Below are positions 50,390 to 62,386 of a stretch of 64,000 nt of DNA, one piece after another. A program made the position numbers and the translations under genes. The DNA lies in assembly GCA_905250125.1 (NCBI GenBank), contig CAJNOL010000636.1, forward strand, positions 7,885 through 71,884, written 5' to 3'. This stretch comes from Rotaria sordida. Its lineage: Eukaryota; Rotifera; Eurotatoria; Philodinida; Philodinidae. The notes under the pieces were generated by a model. It searched no databases, was not told the origin of the DNA, and worked only from the letters and a program-made list of their open reading frames with translations. Positions within the stretch are counted from its first letter, which is position 1. Each line of letters opens with the position of its first letter.

Positions 50390-51650
50390 ATGATCAACAT
50401 TAGATGTAAGGATAATATCATCATCAAATGAAAGAAAAATCGATTTTCGAAGTAAAGAAGAACATGGATATATACGAACTATAATTGAAGAAGAGTGGAC
50501 GCAATAAAAGTATTGATTGATTCTATCTGGCCATGAGCTGATACTATCATCTAGATTGAGATGTTTTGATAGTGAAAAAGAAGAACATCACATTTGTTTA
50601 ACAAAAAGAAACTTTTCATTACGATATGAAAAGAAGAGTAGGATTTCGCCAAAGCAAATCAGTTTAGAACAGGAAGAGTTATATAAGCATACTCGGTAAC
50701 TAACAGATGTTTTTCGCAACTTGTATGAAAGTGAATGATAAACGGCAATACCTAAATGCAAACGATCATAAGACCTAATATCTTCAGCAGCTGCATGATT
50801 AAAAAAGCGAAAAAAAAGGATAAGTAAATTGTTCATCATATTCTTTGGTAATATTGTGATCAAAAAAATTATTTTTTTGAAAAATGATTTGGTGTACGCT
50901 TAACTTTTCTGAAGTGAATGAATCGATCGATGGAATACCAAAAGCTCATTTGACTACCTAATGATATTGTTTCATGGCTCATTTTTGCTAAGTGATTTAG
51001 TGAACTCTCAATATTGAATATATTGTGAACAGCTAACGCACTATGGTTATGGCACTGTCTCCACAAATGAACTAGAAACTGAGTCGATAGAAGTTCAGCA
51101 CAGGCCCCATAAAATTAATGGAAACTGATCTAAGTAACATTCGATAAAAGGACGCATTGCATATATGTTTGACTGATTATAAAAAAAGATCAATTTACGC
51201 AAATTAACAAAAAATAAAGAAAAATGTCGAACGATAGCAGAAAGAAAAGATTTTTCAAGATGTATGAGAAGTGGAAGAGATATATAAAGAAAAAAAATTT
51301 CCATTTGACTAGCTTTCCATTGATTAAACATTGATAAGTTTTTCGGACGTTGATTAAAGGTATGTGGATAAAGAAGATCAGAAAGATAAACATTTGCTTT
51401 TTCAATAGCAACTTTCGGTAATAAATCAATTCACTGTGTAATAAGTACAGGTAAATGAACTTGCAAACATACATGAAAATAATCAAATACACATTGAGTT
51501 GGAATTGACAAGATGGTGGATAAAGATGATTTTCCTAGAACTCCAAATAGTCGAATTTTTGTCTTGGAGGCTGCGATTAAACTACCACAATAATCAATAT
51601 TTTCTTGAGTTCGAGGTTCAGAACGAGTTGCTTGATATTCCTGCCATGAA
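50390..51650 (-). pseudogene. Decayed TNP2-like transposase (CACTA/EnSpm-type DNA transposon relic)
   Basis: Read on the minus strand, the stretch falls into blocks of one protein: FGVLGKSSLSTILSIPTQCV, then FDYFHVCLQVHLPVL, RPKNLSMFNQWKASQM, HNHSALAVHNIFNIESSLNH, LAKMSHETISLGSQMSFWYS and a C-terminal FGEILLFF. The order and wording match uncharacterised TNP2-like transposases common in invertebrates. At least three stops or frame changes interrupt it, so it is a fossil. The N-terminal part is missing beyond 51650, where a G/C-rich inverted array begins. The superfamily name is by resemblance only. Confidence 0.6.
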
Positions 51651-51652
51651 TA

Positions 51653-51774
51653 GAGGGTGTGGATGTGGAGTGTAGGTGTGGATGTGGGGTGTGGGTGTGG
51701 CTGAAAAGAAAATCCACATCCACACATCCCACCCATCCACACATCCCACCCACCCATACCCCACACCTACACCC
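51653..51774. repeat. TGTGG-rich inverted minisatellite, telomere-repeat-like
   Basis: The left arm (51653-51700) contains six TGTGG units (TGTGGATGTGG, TGTGGGGTGTGGGTGTGG). After a 13-base A-rich spacer the right arm (51714-51774) is its C-rich counterpart (CCACATCCACACATCCCACC). Bdelloid rotifer telomeres are reported to consist of TGTGGG repeats; the units here are a degenerate form arranged G-arm then C-arm, the order expected where two chromosome ends join. A simple hairpin minisatellite is the plainer reading. Confidence 0.65.
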
Positions 51775-53062
51775 TCACGTGTTGCATTCATTAATAAAAG
51801 ATGTTTCTAAAAAGAAATCACAGCTAATATTTACATGCAAAGTATTGTAATATTACGTTATGATCAGGGAATTCAAAATTATTTTTCAAAAAATAACAGT
51901 GTATGTATATAAATAAAAAAACTGTTTCATTCAAAATATTCCTAGAATTTTCATTGACTAAACGATCGAATACTTTGCTAACATTCATTGCTAAATAATA
52001 TAATACCAACAATCAAAAGAAAAATGAAAGCCAGAATAAAAATCGATGACTTCGTGTTGTAACAGCTTCGTTTATTTATAATAACCTAAAATACATTAAT
52101 TCCTTATCATATAAATATAGGAAATATAGAAAACTGTAAAGATTTACTTGTGTCTTTCTTTAAATTTAAGTGATCAACTACACATCCACAACAACAGATT
52201 CACACAAAATCAAACAAGTGCACATCAATAAAGAACTACAATTGTTTCTTTGTCTAAAGAAGAAGAAGACACGTGGGAGACAATGATGTAGAAAAAGTAT
52301 AGAGGACAATAACATCGAAAAAAATTATTCGCTTTAAATGAGATATTTGCGATATTTACCCTAAACTAGGGATAGTACGTTCGAATCAGAAAAATATTGG
52401 GAACTTTTTTATATAACTATGAGCATTTTTCAACAAATAAGATTTTTGAAAAATTAAAAGTATTCCTGTCGATTCTTACAATAAATGTAAAGCGAAAATT
52501 GATCTTTTAATAAGTACTATGTGATTATCTTTCATAACGCTTTTAGAGTCATCATTATTATCATCATATATGTTTCTCAGAAAATATCATCCAATTAAGT
52601 ATGCGGGTAACATTCCAATTCATAAAAATGACTAATAATTACATCAGTTAAAAATCAACTATTAACTTAAAAAAATATCTGAATACTATACTATATCTTT
52701 TGCAATGATATTTATGTATTGATAAATTCTTATCAATACTTCCATCATCTTGAAACAATGTCATTAAAAATAATCCATAGGCATGAAGCACTTTTGTGGT
52801 GTCCTAAGTTGATAAACATAGTAGATATTTTCGAATATTATCTGGAGATTTCTTCTCAAATTTTTGATAAATATGACATAGAGTATAGCCGGTTGCTAAG
52901 AAATGGATACTAAGCAGGACGGTTCTCTCATTCTCCAGAATGCAGTTAGGCATCAAGACAGAAAAAGATACCCTATGCTCACGTCTGGAACCGGTAGATT
53001 TGAGCTTCGTTAACAAATATCTCGCCTATGAGATCCTAACAAACCAGACAAGATTGCCGTGA

Positions 53063-53104
53063 CTCACAATCACGATCGCGATGAGCACAAGTCATGATTG
53101 TGAG
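53063..53104. repeat. Palindromic cluster rich in GTGATCGT
   Basis: CTCACAATCA (53063-53072) pairs perfectly with TGATTGTGAG (53095-53104), and GTGACCA/TGGTCAC pair just downstream near 53145-53166. Related GTGATCGT words recur between them. No gene context; possibly part of a small element. Confidence 0.5.
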
Positions 53105-53202
53105 CATGACCGTGATTAAAAGTTCGTGATCGTTACGTGATCGTGACCAAAAAACTGGTCACGTCCAGCGCTAGACATGACTATGTTCAGAATTCATGGA
53201 AC

Positions 53203-53530
53203 ACTAGATCTACTTGCCAAGTTTTTTCCGAGATATTTTCTCGTCATCTAATAGATCTCAATCAAATCTATCTACTAGCAAACAATCTAGAGTAGGTCTA
53301 TTTATTTCAGATAATAAAAATGTTTCTACCATCACGATAACATATACATGTGTATCATATCATACATGATGTCATTCTTATTGTTACGTAGACTAGATCT
53401 GCTTGTCCACTTTTTTAACCTAGATGTTTTATCATCATTCCATAGATTTCAATCAGATCTATCGATTAGTAAACAATCCAGAATGAATCTACATGTTTTA
53501 GATAATAAAAAGTTTTATATAATCATTGTA
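53203..53530 (+). repeat. Diverged tandem direct repeat, two units
   Basis: Unit 1 (about 53203-53340) and unit 2 (about 53392-53530) share ACTAGATCT(A/G)CTTG, ATAGAT(C/T)TCAATCA(A/G)ATCTATC, TAG(C/T)AAACAATC and TTTTAGATAATAAAAA-like blocks in the same order, about 190 bases apart. No coding potential seen. Old local duplication or element pair. Confidence 0.6.
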
Positions 53531-53907
53531 ATGTATGGATTTTCTATGTAAATACATATAGTGTGATACTGCAGTTTCGATATGAAAGAAACCAATAGAA
53601 CTATCTTTTTTCATACATTTATTTCTATGTCATTTGATAGAGATGTAAAAGAACTTCAATTTGATATATAAATAGACTAAACATGAGAATGAAAGAGTGA
53701 AGCAATAAGCTTTAAACCACTCCGTATCCTAATACTTTTGAGAGCATGGAATATACAGAAAAGAAGGATAAGTAAATCGAATCGCGTGCAATGTGGGAAG
53801 CATCAAATGGTCTGATTTTGTTAGAAATATATATCTGACATCCAAACTGATAAAATGAGAAAGACAAAGTCGAGTTCTGGCAGCGGGCCATTTTCTATTC
53901 TTAACGA

Positions 53908-53923
53908 CCCCCCCCCCCCCCCC
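53908..53923 (+). repeat. Poly-C run (16 C)
   Basis: Sixteen consecutive C, very unusual in this A+T-rich DNA. It is preceded by TTAACGA, recalling the TTAAGGGGA-poly-C terminus of the element at 28440, so it may be a solo end of a related element. Confidence 0.6.
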
Positions 53924-54579
53924 ATTTCACAGTTACACCATTTTGTTCAGAATTGAATTCTACATCCGATGGCACAATAGTAAATTTTTCATAGAGCAAG
54001 CCTAGCTTTTAACAACATTATTTTCTAAAATGTACCGTTAATCAAAGACAGGTGTCAGGTTCGAACCATTTTTTCGTGAATAACAGTATCAGGGACCTTG
54101 AAAAGGTCATGGAAGGGTAGACCACAAAATTCTCTATCTATTGGTATTAAATGCTGTATTTTTAGCAGTGACCTTGATGAGCAAAAGCTTGCACTAATTG
54201 ATAATTGGCAGCAGAAAATAGAGAATCGCAGTTGAATGATTATGTAGGTATAAATCTTTTTAAGTAGACACTGCGGAAAAAAACATATTTGAAAAACAAA
54301 GTAGACAATTTGGTAGAGCTCGAAATTTTCCATCTTTTAATATAAAAATGAATATATTTCTTGAACAGGAAACAAACGAAAAAAAGCAAAAACATTTTGG
54401 TACAATTTTGTTATAGCCCACCCGTTTGCATGGCAAGATTTTTATCGAAATAATAAGCAATGAAAGACTTAATAAGAAGCACAACTTTCAATACTGTCCA
54501 TGGAGTAACTGATGTGAGAAATAGTATATTGTCGATATTTTTTGAGGTGTGAGTGTGCGTGCAATGAAATAAAACAAAG

Positions 54580-54960
54580 AAGGTTTGCAGGACGTTTCGG
54601 GCCTCTGAAAATTTCTATTTTTTTAGCCGAAAGCAGAAACCTTAAAAAAGGTTCTGGACATAAAAAATGGCTCTGACGTCTTCGTCGAAACTTTTTCCCG
54701 ATCAGAGCCCTTTTTTCAGAGTTTCGGCTGCCGAATAAAATACAAAACCTTTTAGAAGCCTAAAAAGTTCTGCGGACATCTTTTTATTTTTTTTCCAGAA
54801 CACCCACAACCCTGCTTCATATACACTTGGCGGAACGCACACTTCAATTGACTTGGTCCCATCCCATTCCGTCCTATGCTGTTCTGCTACATTTTCAATT
54901 TTATGGTTTCATCCCGTTCTGCTTCAGGACGGGACGGGGTAGGCCTCGTCCCGTAGAGCT
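54580..54960. repeat. Foldback segment and CCCGTCC-rich tail
   Basis: AAAAAATGGCTCTGA (54662-54676) pairs with TCAGAGCCCTTTTTT (54702-54716) with one mismatch, and AGCCGAAA pairs with TTTCGGCT outside it, giving an imperfect foldback. Downstream, 54857-54955 has repeated CCCATCCC/CCCGTTC words and their inverse GGGACGGGG. Probably one or two decayed MITEs; ends not resolved. Confidence 0.45.
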
Positions 54961-56016
54961 CTGGATCATACAGTGAACTCCAATTCCATTCCAAAACATC
55001 AAAAATTAACCATGTATTTGGTAAAAAGTAGTGCACTAGACAGCCCTTTTCAGGTTAAAAAGCTTAATGCGAAAAACAATAGAGTTGTCCATCATAATTC
55101 TTTTTATACTTAAGTCATCGAAACAGAATTGTGTTTCTGACCTATGCTCTAGACGATGTTTATGCACAAAAATTTTCAAACCTTCAGCATTTATATTGAC
55201 TGAGATCCTCAAATGATTTTTACTTTTGTAATTTAATCTTAGGACTATACACATTCTGTCTAAATATAAAAAATAATTGATGAGCATACAAAATACTATA
55301 GATGTACGGCATCAGATCTGTTATATAAAACTTTATTATCTTAGAAGGAAAAGAAAAATTATCAAAGTTAATAACTTGTATAGAATAAACTACATTTATA
55401 CAAAAGAAAGCCATTGAAATAACACGTGCAACTAAATACTCATTACCCTGTTCTCAATTTTCGTGGTATTAACTGCTTAACAGAATTAATTCACTCCATA
55501 TACTATCAAATTAAAAACTAATTTTTATAGGTAAAAATAACTTTATTATAATGCTGTTAGTATATCTAGTGCAATCAATTCCACCCTACATAGATAACAA
55601 TGTTATATGGAAAAGGAAATGATCTTAAAAATAAATCAAAGCAATTCGTGTTTAATGAACATGAAAAGCATCGATTGTGTTATTGTCTGTTTTTTTTGTT
55701 TTTGTTTTTCACATTTTTACATAACCATCTGTGAAAGCACGAAATAGTTAATAAAGTAACAAAAAGAAAAGAAGAAAAATCATCTTACAAAAATCGAATA
55801 ACCTGATGTTTGTACATATTCAACAAGAGAGAATCAAGAATAGATCACATAGGAACGAAGAAAAAAAAGAAGAAAAATTTTCAATCACATATGTGCACAT
55901 TTCTTGATCTTTTCATTCTTTTTTTTGTAACCTAATTTCAAATGCATGTTTAACATAATAGTAAAATCTAGACTTAAAAAGAGAAATACAAAAAAAAAGA
56001 AAAGTCTCGAAATTTA

Positions 56017-59000
56017 TCACATTGTTATATTTCGTTGTATTGGTGGTATTGTTGATTGCCATCGAAATTGTTCAAGATGTTTTTTTTCAAATGACCAATA
56101 ACCAAATTTTTTTTGTTCAAGATAAGTAATCATTGCACGTTTTTTTTGTTGATGTTCTTTTGCTGTTTGTTTAAGATTATAATAACTTGTATCCGATGTA
56201 ACAGATTGAATTTTTAAACGTTGACATACATGACGATATTCACTTAAGAGTACAACTTTTGATATAAGACTTGTACCACTTAAGAAATAAAAAAAAAGAA
56301 TCAATTGTTTATGTTTTAGTTCTCTTTTTTTTCTTCTCTTCTGTTCTATATTTCATACCCTGTTACTGGTCGACCACAACGTGCATCAATTACTTCACCT
56401 TGAAATGACGTTGACCATACGTAACCATAATCACTATCGAATTCTTGTGGTTGAACAAGTGGATATTTAACACGACCTAATAAATCAAATTTATTATCGA
56501 TGATGATAGGAAGAGAGGTAGGGATATTTCTAAAAGTGGGAGAAATCGATAGTTCAATGCAATAATGTTTTGAATCAGTCAAAACTGTATAGATGTAGTG
56601 TAAATTTTTGTCTTAAAGTTAGATATGTGCAAAAATGTTTTCATTTCGACTAATTTTGAGACAAGTTCATTATGGAATAAATCGTGTAGATTTTTAATGT
56701 AAAGTTGTTGTTCTATCGTTCTTTCGTCAAAACTTTTAGAAACCGAAGTAGATACCCTCTCCCCGATTGTGCTCTCCTTACTTATTATCTAAGAGTAAAA
56801 AATTTTGTTGTTTTTTTTCTTTTTATTTTACCTATCATAGGATGATGTACTCGTACAGGATCTGTTGCTTTTTCCAATCGACAACATACGGCACGTGATG
56901 TATGTGATTGTTTGAAACCACTTACTACGAAAAATAAAATAAAAATTCAACATAAATAAAAAGAAAAAAAAATCTAGTACAAAATGTAATCGAAGAAAGT
57001 TTAATTGGTTCAATGAGATTTGAAAGAAGAGCACCTTGAACACCAAGTACATTCCATTTGAGAATTTTATCACTACATGACATTATTGCAAAACGTTGAA
57101 GAGCTAAAAAAAAACAAAAACAATGTTTATTTTTTTTTGTAAAACTGTTTATTTCAACTTACGATCAGCATCAATTGTTTCCATACCGACTGATAATTTA
57201 TATCTTAAATGACCATGTTCGGGATGTTCATATATTGGTGCATGACCAGCTGCTCTCATTTGTACAAGATCATAAGGAGCCATTGGTCCTAAATTAATTA
57301 TAAATATATACACAATATAATTTTGAAAAACGAATATATAATTATATATATATATACACATACCATCACAATCAGCCGGTAAAAATTCTCGTCCATCACC
57401 AGTAGGTGCTCCAGAAATAAGTAAATGAATAGAAACATGATTCTTTAATTGAGTTTTAGTTGAGTCTTTTTCACTGGTTTCTAATATTGATCGAATTGCA
57501 CTACCATTTGCATAATTAATCAATTCACCATAGAGATACCTATAGAAAAAAAAAACTTCTTTATAATAAGTACCTCTTTATATTAGCAAGTCTATAATCC
57601 TTCGAAGGGAGTTTTGCTAGGAATGAGTACCTCCTTATTTTGAACCGTCGAGAGAAAACAATAATGTTATGTGAAATAGAATAATAGTGGATAATTTTGA
57701 AAAAATTCAATATATTTATGATACAAAACCTGTTTTAAAAAAAAATTAAAGAAGCATCCGACTTATCCAAAAGTAAATTGTTTGTATATTGAACATTTTT
57801 CGTTGATGGCAATAGTGAAATATTCAGAAAACTACGTCAAATATTCGAAAAGACATTTACTCGTATTACCAGTAAAAATATGAAGTACAAGTACAAATAC
57901 TTTCGTCCGAATTCTAGCTTCTTGTAACATCTCATTATTTTCGTATTAATAATTAGTTACATCTAATCATGTCAACACGAGCTATTTTATCTCTAATTAA
58001 AAGATTTAAGTTAATTAATTATTGAAAAAAAGAAACTGAAAACTTCTGAATAATGAACACTTCTGACCAATCTCGATGATATCCACACTAGAGAACTTTT
58101 ACTGTAGTAAGAATATAATTTTTTAAATTAGATTTCAACAGTAATACATTTTTTTTAGCATTCAAGTAAAATCATTCTGTTTAAAAATATTTTCTACAAA
58201 ATACAAACTTACTGTATAAATGCTCGTCGAGCAAGAGCTAATGCATGACAATCAAGTAATGATTCACCCATTTCACTAACATTTTCTGGTTCTGGACATC
58301 GACTACCCATACCAAATGCTACAACACGACCAACATCACGTTGAGCTAAAACATACGACACAAAAAAAAAAGAACACAATTGAATCTATTATTAAATAAA
58401 ATTATTTACTTCGTTTAACAACAAAAGCTGCATAAAAACGATTATGAATTGTATCAAACATATCTGAATGATCATTTGCTCGATTATGTTTTATAAAATC
58501 TGCTACTGTATTTGAAATTTCTTCATATTCAGTTAATGCAACCATTGGTTTACTTGTAATAATCTATAAATCAATAATATAAATCTCATAATATCTATAA
58601 AATTAATTTATTTACATGTGATGGTTGTTTTTTCATAAGTGCCTCTAAAGCTCGTTGTGATGCTCGTCGTCTTGCATCGATTGCTGTATATGCATAAACA
58701 TCCGATATTTTTGTTTCATCATTATCCAAAATAACCCATGATCGATATCTATATAAAAATAATAAATAATTCAATATAATAATGATAAGAAGAAGAAAAA
58801 AAAGAAAAAAAAAACAAAATCAATATGATTACAATTTTCTTTGATCAGGATTTTTTGGATCAGGTTCACATACTTCTGTTTTAATATCAATAGGTAACAT
58901 ATTTGCTTTACAATATTCTTGTAAATTTGTAATAGGATTTTCAATTTGTGTTGTTAAACCAGATGTACCACCAAAACTACTTATTGGTGTACTTGTTAAA

Positions 59001-60336
59001 TATTGATTTATTGATGATGGTGGTCGTCCAGATAATACTGATTCTCTGCCATAATTTGTCATTGGTAAATCATTGTTATTATTAACAAGAGGATATGAAT
59101 TATTTATTGTTGATGCACGTGATAATGCACGCTCAGTATTAACACGTTGTAATGCATGTGCAACACCTTTAGATTTTAAAAGTTCATGATCACTAGATGA
59201 AGAGAAGAAAGAAAAAATTTTATTTTGTAAAAGAAAAGCTTCTTTTTTTTGGTTTTACGTTGCAAGTAAATTTAATTTATGTGTTAATTCTTCGACATTA
59301 GCTGATGTATAAAGATGTTCAGGATTATTTGAGCCATTTTCAACAATTTTATGACCATGTCGATCAATTTTAACATCAGACATACCTAGACAAAAAAAAG
59401 ACAACAATATTAATGAAACAAAATGAGATTCATATAATTCATTCCAAGTAAAACGAAGTGGGCACACCTTTGATTTTTTACAAGGGTTATTTTTCAATAA
59501 AGACAAAAGTAAACATGTTTGCTCATTCAATTGACTAATAATTAAAAAATAACTAGTGAATATCTCTCTAGTCATGCGAGAAAAAATTTCAGGATAGACT
59601 TTATGGTAAAGTTTTCAACAACGTTCGAACTCCAAAAAAAACTGATTTTCCAGAGATCCTATTAAGTTCCGAAACAAAAATTTTGTCATTTGTACATTCA
59701 TACTTCGTCATTTTACTAACGCTAATTTGTTCAGGTTATCTAAAGTAATTTAACATATATGCAACATATAAAAATAAGCTCTAGGAAAATTAAGTTATAT
59801 TACTAATGAATGACTTTTACCGGCAAATTTTGTATCAAATGCTTCTTCATCAAGATCAAGTAAAGCAGCAAATGCTCGTCGTGCACCAGCAATTTTTGCT
59901 TCTTTTTTACTTCTACCTGTACCCTATCAATACAAATAAAATTTCCATTAAATATTTATCATAAATAAATTCTTAATTGTTTTGTTTTTACTTGAGGAAA
60001 TTGTACATCATCAATAGTTGCATAATTTGCATAACGATATCCTGAACCTGTTTCTGTATATACAATAGTTTTCTTTGTCATAGAACAATATTCATTAAGA
60101 CATTGTACAGGATTTTTTTTTCCACGTAATAAATCTTCAATTATATCTGGTCCAATACGTTTTATTTGACCACCAATACGAGAATTTGAACGATTTCTGA
60201 TCAAAAAAAAAACAATATATTTAAAATATTCAATAAAAAAAAAAACTTCATACAATGGTTGATCTTGAAATGATTCAGCATAAGAAGGACCGGCTGGCAA
60301 ACGCTGCACGGCAAATGTGAAGCGATTGTCGCCCAT
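56017..60336 (-). CDS. ADAD1: ADAD-type dsRNA-binding protein with inactive adenosine deaminase domain
   Basis: Fourteen exons give 731 aa: 60254-60336, 59992-60196, 59821-59923, 59259-59385, 58833-59192, 58616-58748, 58410-58563, 58213-58345, 57364-57539, 57163-57288, 56981-57103, 56832-56924, 56359-56476, 56017-56278. One dsRNA-binding domain is at 56-130 ([10 protein letters not shown] ... [20 protein letters not shown]). The deaminase-like domain runs from about 389 to the end ([62 protein letters not shown]). One dsRBD plus this domain is the ADAD layout; ADADs bind RNA in germ cells and are considered inactive. Here zinc ligand His422 and Cys543 remain, but the catalytic Glu is Leu424 and the first Cys ligand is Thr479. 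The middle (130-290) is disordered. The start MGDNRF follows an acceptor-like TTTCAG; an in-frame ATG at 60361-60363 would add nine residues. ADAR itself is the alternative assignment. Confidence 0.85.
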
Positions 60337-62386
60337 TTGAGATATCTGAAATGAATTATACATTTCTAATTATATTATATATAGAAAACAATTAAATTGA
60401 AACGTTTTTTTAATGAAATAACAAAATTAAATTACAAAAATATTTCTATATATATCGGAGTAAGAGAGAAAGCATTAGCTCATAAATAAACAGCTGAATA
60501 ATTTCAATTTTTATGTTCATCAATAACTATATACATAAAGATGTTGTATAGACAGTTCTAATGTATAGCTTGTGATTTGAGTTTTGTTTTGGCCTCTTGT
60601 AGGCCTATAAAAATGATTATTTTGTTGATTAATTTCCAAGAATATAAACCATCACCAGAGTAAACATGATTTTACAAATGAGACAATATCATTAAAATGA
60701 GTCACTTTATGTTTTTATTAAAATTACAATTGAAAATATTTAAATATTTTACTATCTCACTTTGAACATAGATTTCAAAAGAGTCGTAGGATTTTTTTTG
60801 GTATATCTGCCAGCAAAATCAATACTACTTTATAGATCAAAAAATGACAAATCTATCGTTTTTATTATTCATTATCAATGAATAATTTCATGTTCACATC
60901 TATCCTCATAGGCAGTGAAACATTTTGAATCTAGAGTAAGGTCAATAATGTACGTAAGATTCTCACCTGACAGTTAAGAATACAGAAGAGAGCGAATCTT
61001 TTTATGCCATTAAGATAATAGACGGTTAGTGCTTCTTATTTTCAATTCATATTTTACACTGTATGAAATTGGTGTGATTCAGAAAAAAATTTGCAACACT
61101 GCATCAAAATACTCGTGCTTAAAGAAACATACCAACATTTGTTTGTATTCCATTTCAACTCTCGATAGAAGAAATTTTGATCTACTATACTGAAAAAAAA
61201 ACAGAATAATGATCAAGCAATTGTTTTCACGGAAAAAAAAGAATCACATCGTACGTTTGCTCACTATATTAACTTTCAGTGGATTTTTATCTAATTTAAG
61301 TTTTTCACTTGTAACAAAAGAATACTTGTTCAAATTATTGACAGTTTAGGAACTCGACACAAAAATGTTACTAGTTACAACTGAAAGCGGTGACAAAAAA
61401 TATTTTTATCGCTTGTAAACGAATTTCAATACATGGCATAAATCTATCAATCTGATAGAGCGAGAAACAAATGTTTTGAGTCTACCCTACGAAAGCTTAA
61501 TCTATGATAGGCTTTCGTCTATCCAAAACGCATGACTTTGTCGTCAATGTTACAATTTAATCAATATTTAAAATTTAATTCTTAGAAAAATCTTCAATTT
61601 TCCTTATAATATCATTATAGATATTGAACAAAATTTCTCGTTTGTTTTTGTTAAATATTATCTATGCATATAAACCATGTTCTTCTGGTTAAATACAATC
61701 ATCTAGGATTTCAACCGAAAGGAAGGCAATCCAAGTCACAAAACATATTATGAAGTTCAAGTTGAAGTCGTATCGACTCATTTTTAGGTAATTGTTGCTG
61801 ATAAAAATCAAAAATAGTTCAAAAGAAAGTAGTGATTGCCCCCAATGTGACTCCCTCTAAACTCATCACCATTGTAAAAGCAGCATTTTTCAAACCTTTA
61901 AACTGTTGATAACATTAAGAAAATTTTCCAAATTACCATTCTCACAAAATTTATAACATTAACAATTAAACCAAAAAAACAAAAGGCTTGCTTTTAAATT
62001 TCGTTTTTCTTCTTTCGTTCTATCGCTTTTTTACCCGTTCCATATCATTGAATTGAAAACTATGGATTGCTAAGTATATAATGCCCTCTATCATGATAAT
62101 AATTATCATAAAAGATTTCAATAAATTTGAATTATTTTTTTTTCATCATATTACATAAAACATTTCTATTTATTTAAAAGATTTAGATTTTCTTTTATTG
62201 TAAAAAATATTTTTTGTTTTCATCAAGTGATAATCATGTCAGTTATTAACCAATCATAAATAGAAGCTTACGCGTAGAACCACGTTAGCAGAAATATGCA
62301 ATACACACACTCGAATACATTTAGAACATAGTGTTACACAAAAAGAGAACAAAAAAAAAACAGTAAATCTTTATTATTAATTTATA
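60337..62386. other. Divergent ADAD-SURF4 intergenic region
   Basis: About 2 kb between divergent starts, A+T-rich, holding both promoters. No coding exon, RNA gene or clear repeat is seen. Confidence 0.5.

Larger units (their letters stand above)
51776..56016. other. Gene-poor accessory stretch
   Basis: About 4.2 kb between the transposase relic and the ADAD 3' end. It contains the direct repeat, hairpins, poly-C run and foldback listed separately. Minus-strand open frames at 54055-54333 and 55036-55287 have protein-like wording (DREFCGLPFHDLFKVPDTVI; LRISVNINAEGLKIFVHKHR), but I recognise neither and find no splice support; they may be further transposon debris. Confidence 0.5.

Noticed and set aside
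54057-54072. GGTTCGAACC resembling a tRNA B box
   Set aside because: No A box, acceptor stem or anticodon arm can be folded around it.
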